Assembly (NCBI GenBank): GCA_945836755.1
Contig: CAMAMB010000010.1
Coordinates: 1 to 56,137 of the forward strand
DNA length: 56,137 nucleotides
Direction: 5' to 3'
Source of the DNA: an uncultured Bacteroidales bacterium
GTDB lineage: Bacteria; Bacteroidota; Bacteroidia; Bacteroidales; Bacteroidaceae
In this document: in pieces, positions 34,569 through 40,339 of the stretch
Position numbering within the stretch: position 1 is the first letter of the stretch
How the letters are laid out: each line of letters opens with the position of its first letter
Position numbers and translations under genes: made by a program
Notes under the pieces: generated by a model
Seen by the model: the letters and a program-made list of their open reading frames with translations, nothing else
Databases searched by the model: none
Told to the model about the DNA's origin: nothing

Positions 34569-35066
34569 ATGGCCCTCGAGATCGAACGCAAATTCCTTGT
34601 CAACGGCCCCTACAAAGAACTCGCAGCCTCCTACACCCACATCGTGCAAGGCTACATCTGTAGCGGACAAGGACGCACCGTACGCGTCAGACTGCGCGAC
34701 CGTCAAGCGTATCTCACCATCAAAGGCCCGTCGCGCGACGGCGGCCTCACACGCTACGAGTTTGAGAAAGAAATCACCCGCGACGAGGGCCTCTCACTCC
34801 TCCACCTCTGCGAGCCGGGCATCGTAGAGAAAAGACGATGGCTCATACCCTTCGAGGGACACACCTTCGAAGTCGACGAATTCCTCGGCCTCAACGAGGG
34901 CCTCGTAGTGGCCGAAGTAGAGCTCGCCTCACCCACAGAAGCCTTCGCACGACCCCCCTTCATCGGACGAGAAGTGACCGGCGACCGCAAATACTACAAC
35001 TCATCGCTCCGTGCATGCCCCTTCAGCAGCTGGAACGACAGCCTGCGCGCCGACCACGACCGATAA
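34569..35066 (+). CDS. CYTH domain protein (triphosphate tunnel metalloenzyme)
   Basis: The 165-aa protein has the EIERKFLV signature at residues 3-10, then the alternating charged strands of the tunnel: TVRVRLRDRQAYLTIKGPS, YEFEKEI, KRRWLIPFEG, FEVDEFLGLNEGLVVAEVEL and DRKYYNSSL. Such enzymes hydrolyse inorganic triphosphate or related compounds with Mg2+ or Mn2+; the substrate here is not determined. It is the last gene of the prfB group. Confidence 0.92.
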   Translation: MALEIERKFLVNGPYKELAASYTHIVQGYICSGQGRTVRVRLRDRQAYLTIKGPSRDGGLTRYEFEKEITRDEGLSLLHLCEPGIVEKRRWLIPFEGHTFEVDEFLGLNEGLVVAEVELASPTEAFARPPFIGREVTGDRKYYNSSLRACPFSSWNDSLRADHDR

Positions 35067-35094
35067 GTGCACCGGCCACACCCTGACGACGCAG

Positions 35095-35160
35095 CGGCCC
35101 AACCTCAGACTCACGCGGCCCGCCATGCCCACTCACGGCCCAACCCTCAGACACACCGCT
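35095..35160 (+). repeat. Degenerate ~21-bp periodic spacer after the CYTH gene
   Basis: CGGCCC-type starts occur at 35095, 35116 and 35136, with a related CCGC at about 35156, giving steps of 21, 20 and about 20. AACCTCAGAC and AACCCTCAGAC follow two of them. The array is weaker than others in the window. Confidence 0.4.
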
Positions 35161-35170
35161 CCAAGCCACG

Positions 35171-35201
35171 CCGGCCCCGCCGCGAGGCCTGGAGTTTTTT
35201 T
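35171..35201 (+). terminator. Possible terminator of the prfB-CYTH operon
   Basis: CCGGCC at 35171-35176 can pair with GGCC plus GG at 35186-35192 (with one unpaired T), followed by a run of seven T (35195-35201). Confidence 0.45.
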
Positions 35202-35227
35202 CTGCATACACACTCCCCGCTGCCTCC

Positions 35228-35335
35228 ATGTACATGTAGGTCGAACGGCATGTACATGTAGAAAAAACTAGATGTACATGTAGGAAAAACGGGATGTACA
35301 TGTAGGAAAAACGGGATGTACATGTAGGTCGAAGA
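35228..35335 (+). repeat. 22-bp palindromic repeat array, locus 4 (ATGTACAT family)
   Basis: ATGTACATGTAG starts at 35228, 35250, 35272, 35294 and 35316, always 22 bp apart, with linkers GTCGAACGGC, AAAAAACTAG, GAAAAACGGG (twice) and GTCGAAGAG. Exact units are shared with locus 1 (same strand) and locus 3 (opposite strand). Confidence 0.9.
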
Positions 35336-35617
35336 GACACCTTGACGCGGGCGACGAACCACTGAAGACGGGCGGCGCGGCATGGGGACACGGGCAGCGC
35401 AACGTCCGAGGCATGGTGTCAATGGGTGCCGATGAACAGCGCATGGGTCTCAGCCGCGGCATGAAGGGGTGAGGGCATGGTGGCACGGAGGGGGCGGGAT
35501 GCGCTGCGCAGCTAACACTTTGCCATTTATACACTCTCGCACCCGTCAAAGAGTTAAAGAAAATCGGAAGAAAGCCAAATTTTTCGGGCAAAACGAAGCA
35601 TTTTATCAGAAAAGGCT
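35336..35617. other. Rest of the CYTH-Lrp spacer
   Basis: This is the remainder of the 665-bp gap 35067-35731. It is GC-rich until about 35515 and then AT-rich before the Lrp promoter. I see no gene or strong hairpin. Confidence 0.35.
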
Positions 35618-35625
35618 TACTTTTG
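35618..35625 (+). promoter_or_regulatory. Promoter -7 element of the Lrp/AsnC gene
   Basis: TACTTTTG followed by C matches TAnnTTTG, 107 bp before the start, with an AT-rich flank upstream. Confidence 0.55.
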
Positions 35626-35731
35626 CCCGTTGCCGGCGTCGCGCCCCCTGCCCGCTCCCTTGCGGCAGGCCGTCAGCGCCACGTCCGGGCCCGTTGAACC
35701 ATACATCTTATACCTGACAACACACACATCC

Positions 35732-36205
35732 ATGGAAAAGGTAGATTTGCTTGACCTGAAGATACTTAAAATCATCTCCGTCAACGCCCGCATCCCCTTC
35801 AAAGACGTGGCCGCCGTCTGCGGCGTGTCGCGTGCCGCCATCCACCAGCGCGTACAACGCCTCATCGAGGCCGGCGTCATCACCGGCTCAGGCTACACCA
35901 TCTGTCCCAAGAGCATAGGTTACAGCACCTGTACATACGTGGGCATCAAGCTGGAGCGCGGCTCCATGTACAAAGACGTGGCCGAGCAGCTGGCCGCCAT
36001 ACCCGAAGTGGTCGAATGCCACTTCACCACCGGTGCCTACACCATGCTCATCAAGCTCTACTGCCGCGACAACGAGCACCTCATGGACCTGCTCAACCAC
36101 CATATCCAGGGCATTGCCGGCGTCATCTCGACCGAGACGCTCATCTCGCTCGAACAGAGCATCACGCGTGCCGTGCCCGTCTGCACCGACATACTCGACA
36201 AATAA
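35732..36205 (+). CDS. Lrp/AsnC family transcriptional regulator
   Basis: The 157-aa product has an N-terminal winged helix-turn-helix (about 4-55: DLLDLKILKIISVNARIPFKDVAAVCGVSRAAIHQRVQRL) and a C-terminal RAM/AsnC ligand-binding domain (about 70-145, with a GAYTMLIKLYCRD strand). Such proteins form octamers and sense amino acids, so control of amino-acid metabolism is plausible; targets are not visible. The start at 35732 (MEKVDLLDLKIL) fits the family. DUF4491 starts 10 bp after its stop. Confidence 0.93.
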   Translation: MEKVDLLDLKILKIISVNARIPFKDVAAVCGVSRAAIHQRVQRLIEAGVITGSGYTICPKSIGYSTCTYVGIKLERGSMYKDVAEQLAAIPEVVECHFTTGAYTMLIKLYCRDNEHLMDLLNHHIQGIAGVISTETLISLEQSITRAVPVCTDILDK

Positions 36206-36214
36206 ACCTGCCCC

Positions 36215-36502
36215 ATGCACTTCGAAGGGTTACTCATAGGCATTGCCACATTCTGCATCATCGGGTTGTTCCACCCCATTGTCATCAAGACAGAGTACTA
36301 TTTCGGCGTGCGCCCATGGTGGATATTTCTGCTTACGGGCATCGGCCTCCTGGTCGGTGCCCTGTTTGTGGAGCCCACGCTGGCGAGCGCGTTGCTGGCA
36401 GTGACGGGCGTCACCTGCCTATGGAGCATACTCGAGATATTCGAGCAGCGTGAGCGGGTGCGCAAAGGCTGGTTTCCGAAAGGGCCGGGCCACAAAGACT
36501 GA
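36215..36502 (+). CDS. DUF4491 family small membrane protein
   Basis: The 95-aa product has three hydrophobic segments (about 4-22, 33-54, 56-72) and a basic C-terminus (EQRERVRKGWFPKGP). HFEGLLIGIATFCIIGLFHPIVIKTEYYFG and RKGWFPKGP are features of DUF4491 proteins, which are found mainly in Bacteroidetes and Firmicutes and have no known function. It is almost certainly co-transcribed with the Lrp gene upstream (9-bp gap). Confidence 0.85.
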   Translation: MHFEGLLIGIATFCIIGLFHPIVIKTEYYFGVRPWWIFLLTGIGLLVGALFVEPTLASALLAVTGVTCLWSILEIFEQRERVRKGWFPKGPGHKD

Positions 36503-36558
36503 GCCTCGCCCGCAGCCGCCGACCACCCCGCGCCTCCCCACACCCACACAGCCCCATA

Positions 36559-36575
36559 CCTATATATATGTATAG
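36559..36575 (+). promoter_or_regulatory. AT-only island upstream of the GATase-M19 gene
   Basis: CCTATATATATGTATAG sits 42 bp before the preferred ATG at 36601. An alternative ATG at 36568 lies inside this island, which argues against it being the start. Confidence 0.3.
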
Positions 36576-36600
36576 TCCCTCCGCTCATACCCTCACGCGC

Positions 36601-38349
36601 ATGGCCGAAGAGGCCGACCGAGACTTGACACACCCGGGCCCGCGCCGTCCCCTCATCGGCATCACGGGCAACTACGCCGACGACCGTCTCCAGCTGCTGC
36701 CCGGATACTTCCGCGCCATAGAGGCCGCCGGCGGCGTGGCCCTCGTCATACCCCCTACGGACCGGCCCGACGGCCGGCTGCACGACCTGCTCGACCGCAT
36801 AGACGGCCTCCTGCTCTCGGGCGGCGCCGACGTCAATCCGCTCTATGTGGACGAAGAGCCCTCGCCGGCGCTCCACTCCATCTGCCCCGAACGCGACGCC
36901 ACAGAGCTGCTGCTGGCACGTCTGGCCCACCGCCGCAGCCTCCCCATGCTGGGCATCTGCCGCGGCATACAGGTGATGGCCGCCGCCCTCGGAGGCCACG
37001 TGGACCAGGACATGGCCACAGCTCGCCCCGAAGCCGCCCTGCTCAAACACAGCCAGGACGCGCCGCGCCACGTGGCCACCCACAGCGTTGCGACAGCCAA
37101 GGGCTCGCTGCTCGAAAGCCTCTTCGGCCCACGCCTCGCCGTCAACTCCTTCCACCATCAGGCTGTGGGAGAAGCAGGCCCCCTCTTCCGCGTGACTGCC
37201 ACCGCCCCCGACGGCACGATAGAGGCCATAGAGAGCACCGCGCACAAGTGGGAAGTGGGCGTACAGTGGCACCCCGAATGCTTCTGCACGGCAGGCGACA
37301 CGACGATGCAGCCCCTCTTCAGCGCCCTGGTCGACGCCGCCCGCCGCTACGGCAGCGCCCGCCGCTTCCACGAGGCCCACGTGAGCTTAGACAGCCATTG
37401 CGACACCCCCATGGTGTTCAGCCCCGAGCTCGACCTCACACGGCGCAGCGACGTGGCTCTGGTGGACTTCGTCAAGATGCGCGAAGGGCTCCTGGACGCT
37501 GTGATCATGGTGGCCTACCTGCCCCAGGGACCCTGCGACGAAGCCGCCTACACCCGCGTACGGCAGACCACCGCCTCGCTGCTCTCCGAGATAGAGCAGC
37601 GCGTGGCCGCCGCCCCCGGCATAGCTCTGGCAGCCTCGCCGGCCGACATACGCCGCCACAAGCAGGCAGGCCTGCGCTCCGTGATGCGCGGCATCGAAAA
37701 CGGCTACGCCATAGGCCGCGACCTCAGCCTGCTCGAACAGCACCGCCGCCACGGCGTCGTCTACATGACGCTCTGCCACAACGGCGACAACGACATCTGC
37801 GACTCGGCGCGCCACTCGCAGACCACCCACGGCGGGCTCTCCGCCTTCGGCCGGCAGGTGGTGGGCGAGATGAACCGCGTGGGCCTCATGGTCGACCTCA
37901 GCCACGCAGCCCCGAGCTCCTTCTACGACGCCCTCGAAGCCTCCGCGACCCCCATCGTATGCTCCCACTCCTGCTGCCGCGCCCTCTGCGACCACCCGCG
38001 CAACCTGACCGACGACCAGCTGCGCGCCCTCGCCCAAGCCGGCGGCGTGGCACAGATGACGTTCTACCACGGCTTCCTCGTAAGCGACAACGAAGGCCGC
38101 GAGGCCACTATCGACGACGCCACGGCCCACCTGCTCCATGCCATCAGCGTGGCAGGCATCGACCACGTAGGCATAGGCTCCGACTTCGACGGCGACGGCG
38201 GAGTGAGCGGCCTTGCCTCGGCAGCCGACCTGCGATGCCTGACCGAACGCCTGCAAGCCGAGGGCCTCACCGACGACGACTTGGCAAAGATATGGGGCGG
38301 CAACTTCATGCGCGTCATGCAGCACTGCCAGGACGCCGCAAGGCTTTAA
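36601..38349 (+). CDS. Class I glutamine amidotransferase fused to membrane dipeptidase (M19)
   Basis: The 582-aa protein joins two enzymes. The N-terminal half (about 14-245) is a PuuD-like gamma-glutamyl hydrolase: LLLSGGADVNPLY, nucleophile C120 in GICRGIQ, and H224/E226 in GVQWHPE. The C-terminal half (about 260-582) is an M19 dipeptidase: metal pair DSHCDTP (His266, Asp268), GLMVDLSH, CSHSCCRAL and GIGSDFDGDG. Together they could process gamma-glutamyl peptides and then the dipeptide, for example in glutathione-like or wall-peptide salvage; this is inference. No signal peptide is seen. An in-frame ATG at 36568 would add 11 residues. Confidence 0.9.
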   Translation: MAEEADRDLTHPGPRRPLIGITGNYADDRLQLLPGYFRAIEAAGGVALVIPPTDRPDGRLHDLLDRIDGLLLSGGADVNPLYVDEEPSPALHSICPERDATELLLARLAHRRSLPMLGICRGIQVMAAALGGHVDQDMATARPEAALLKHSQDAPRHVATHSVATAKGSLLESLFGPRLAVNSFHHQAVGEAGPLFRVTATAPDGTIEAIESTAHKWEVGVQWHPECFCTAGDTTMQPLFSALVDAARRYGSARRFHEAHVSLDSHCDTPMVFSPELDLTRRSDVALVDFVKMREGLLDAVIMVAYLPQGPCDEAAYTRVRQTTASLLSEIEQRVAAAPGIALAASPADIRRHKQAGLRSVMRGIENGYAIGRDLSLLEQHRRHGVVYMTLCHNGDNDICDSARHSQTTHGGLSAFGRQVVGEMNRVGLMVDLSHAAPSSFYDALEASATPIVCSHSCCRALCDHPRNLTDDQLRALAQAGGVAQMTFYHGFLVSDNEGREATIDDATAHLLHAISVAGIDHVGIGSDFDGDGGVSGLASAADLRCLTERLQAEGLTDDDLAKIWGGNFMRVMQHCQDAARL

Positions 38350-38388
38350 GCGACAGCCACCCACCACCCCACGCCCATCACACACCTT

Positions 38389-39396
38389 ATGAATAAAACC
38401 TTCCCCCTCCTCCTCTCCCTCGCCCTGCTCGCCGCCACCCTGCTCGCCGCCTGCAAGGGACAGGGCAAGGCTTCGGCCACCGACACCGACACCGACACGA
38501 CAGCCCTGACCGAGGTGGCCTTCTGCGCCGACTCGGCCCTGGCCACCATCAAGGCACAGTGTGACTTCGGGGCCCGTGTGCCCAACAGCGAAGCCCACCG
38601 CCGCTGCGCCGACTATATCGTGGCGCGCTTCAAAGCCCTGGGCCTCGACGTCTGCGAGCAGAAGGCCGACCTCCGCGCCTGGGACGGCAACATCCTGGCC
38701 TCACGCAACATCATCGCCTCGTATCGCCCCGACCTGGCCGACCGCATCCTCATCTGCACCCACTGGGAGAGCCGTCCCTGGGCCGACGCCGACCCCGACT
38801 CCACCCTCCACCGCCAGCCCGTCATGGCAGCCAACGACGGGGCCAGCGGCGTGGGCGTCATGATTGAAATAGCCCGCTTGCTCCCGGCCCTACAGCCCAA
38901 GGTGGGCATCGACTTTATCTGCTTCGACAGCGAGGACTACGGCGCTCCCTACTGGCGCGACGACGAAGCGCCCGCCGACGGCACCGACTGGTGTATGGGG
39001 TCGCGCTACTGGGCCACCCATCCCCATCGCGAGGGCTATAAGGCCCGCTACGGCATACTGCTCGACATGGTGGGCGGCGAAGATGCCCGCTTCTGCTACG
39101 AAGGCGTCTCGCTGCGCTATGCCCGCGACGTGATGGCACGCCTCTGGGACTGCGCCGCACGCACAGGCGCCGGCCACCTCTTCGTGGCGCAGGACGGAGG
39201 ATGGGCACAGGACGACCACGTGCCCCTCAACGAGATAGCAGGCATCCCGACCATCGACGTCATTCCTTACCTCGAGGGCGAAAGAACCTTTGGCGCTACC
39301 TGGCACACCACATACGACACCCCCGAACACATCTCTACCGCCACCCTTCAGGGAGTGGGGCAAGCCCTCCTCCAGATGATTGCCGAAGAGGAATAA
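38389..39396 (+). CDS. M28 family lipoprotein, glutaminyl-peptide cyclotransferase-like
   Basis: The 335-aa product has a lipoprotein signal (lipobox LAAC, Cys at 22) and an M28-type zinc domain: CTHWESRPWADAD, AANDGASGVGVMIEIAR (metal Asp), DFICFDSEDYG (metal Glu), LLDMVGGEDA and TWHTTYDTPEHI (metal His). The WESRPWAD and DSEDYG stretches resemble glutaminyl cyclases of animals and Porphyromonas, which convert N-terminal Gln to pyroglutamate. It would act in the periplasm on proteins whose mature N-terminus is Gln, such as the DUF5723 and EnvC-like proteins here. An aminopeptidase role is the alternative. sufE follows after 40 bp. Confidence 0.88.
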   Translation: MNKTFPLLLSLALLAATLLAACKGQGKASATDTDTDTTALTEVAFCADSALATIKAQCDFGARVPNSEAHRRCADYIVARFKALGLDVCEQKADLRAWDGNILASRNIIASYRPDLADRILICTHWESRPWADADPDSTLHRQPVMAANDGASGVGVMIEIARLLPALQPKVGIDFICFDSEDYGAPYWRDDEAPADGTDWCMGSRYWATHPHREGYKARYGILLDMVGGEDARFCYEGVSLRYARDVMARLWDCAARTGAGHLFVAQDGGWAQDDHVPLNEIAGIPTIDVIPYLEGERTFGATWHTTYDTPEHISTATLQGVGQALLQMIAEEE

Positions 39397-39411
39397 ACCC
39401 ACCGGCACAAC

Positions 39412-39428
39412 ACCATATATACATACAC
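39412..39428 (+). promoter_or_regulatory. AT-rich island upstream of sufE
   Basis: ACCATATATACATACACC lies 25 bp before the sufE ATG, similar to the islands before trkH, rmuC and the GATase-M19 gene. Confidence 0.25.
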
Positions 39429-39436
39429 CCCACAGC

Positions 39437-39871
39437 ATGACCATCAACGACATTCAAGACGAGATTATAGACGACTTCAGCGCCCTCGACGACCCCATGG
39501 ACCGCTACCAGCTGCTCATCGACATGGGCCAGGAAGCCGCCCCGCTGCCCGCCGCCGACAAGGTGGAGCAGAACCTCATAGACGGCTGCCAGAGCCGGGT
39601 GTGGATAGTGTGCACCGAAGAAAGCGGCCGCCTGCACTTCCGCGCCGAAAGCGACGCCCTCTTCGTCAAAGGCCTCGTGGCCCTCGTGGTGCGCGTCATG
39701 GACAACCGCACCCCCGACGAGATACTCTCTGCCGACCTCTACTTCATCAGGCGGATAGGCCTCGAAGAACAGCTGTCGCCCACACGGGCCAACGGACTGC
39801 TCGCCATGATCAAGCAAATCAAGATGTACGCCCTGGCCTACAAGACCAAGATGGCGGCCAACGCCTCATAA
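39437..39871 (+). CDS. sufE: SufE family cysteine desulfuration protein
   Basis: The 144-aa protein accepts sulfur from a SufS-type cysteine desulfurase for Fe-S cluster assembly in the cytoplasm. The acceptor cysteine is C51 in NLIDGCQSRVW, the family signature. DRYQLLIDMGQ precedes it, and LSPTRANGLLAMI is the typical C-terminal helix. The start at 39437 fits the family. No suf genes are nearby, so it must work with a desulfurase encoded elsewhere. A hypothetical gene follows after 11 bp. Confidence 0.94.
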   Translation: MTINDIQDEIIDDFSALDDPMDRYQLLIDMGQEAAPLPAADKVEQNLIDGCQSRVWIVCTEESGRLHFRAESDALFVKGLVALVVRVMDNRTPDEILSADLYFIRRIGLEEQLSPTRANGLLAMIKQIKMYALAYKTKMAANAS

Positions 39872-39882
39872 ACGACGCCACC

Positions 39883-40254
39883 ATGGGAAGAAACAAATTC
39901 TCCGCCGACGAAATCAAGCAGATAGCCCGGCTGCTGCGCCTGAAGGTGGCCGGCAACCGCTATCAGCAAAAGCTGGTGCGCCACGACCTGCGCGTGAAGT
40001 ACGAGTTTAACATCTCCGACTTCAACGTCCAGGGCCAGGCCTTCGGCGAAGCAGAACTCCAGGCGGCTATACAGCGCGGCGCCATCACCATACTCGACGA
40101 CGCCACCATCGCAGCCATGAAAGAAAAACGGGCACGCGACAAAGCCCGCGACGCCAAGCTCCAAGCCGAGGCTGCACCCCCTGCCCCCGAGGCCGACTGG
40201 CAGGAAGCCATGCGCCGCTGGCAAGAATGGGAAGCCAACGAGCAGGACCGCTGA
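39883..40254 (+). CDS. Conserved-looking hypothetical protein, 123 aa
   Basis: I do not recognise the family. The first half looks folded: MGRNKFSADEIKQIARLLRLK helix, a basic stretch (RYQQKLVRHDLR), then YEFNISDFNVQGQAFGEAEL, which suggests a small DNA- or protein-binding domain. The second half is a charged Ala/Lys/Arg/Glu helix (about 84-123) that could form a coiled coil. There is no signal peptide. It starts 11 bp after sufE and 85 bp before uvrA, so it is probably expressed with them. I recall small proteins of this kind near sufE in other Bacteroidales but no function. Confidence 0.8.
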   Translation: MGRNKFSADEIKQIARLLRLKVAGNRYQQKLVRHDLRVKYEFNISDFNVQGQAFGEAELQAAIQRGAITILDDATIAAMKEKRARDKARDAKLQAEAAPPAPEADWQEAMRRWQEWEANEQDR

Positions 40255-40339
40255 AGCCACACGCCCCGACAACGGCCGCCCACACCGCCCCGACAACGGC
40301 CCAAGCCTTCACCCAACCACCCTCACGCCCTCCGCCATC

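Noticed and set aside
18920-35335. Could the ATGTACAT arrays be CRISPR arrays?
   Set aside because: The non-repeated parts are only about 10 bp, are similar to each other and recur between loci. There are no spacer-length unique sequences and no cas genes.
40263-40305. A further 21/22-bp repeat before uvrA
   Set aside because: GCCCCGACAACGGCC recurs there, but the two copies are 24 bp apart, so it was not counted among the 21-22 bp arrays.
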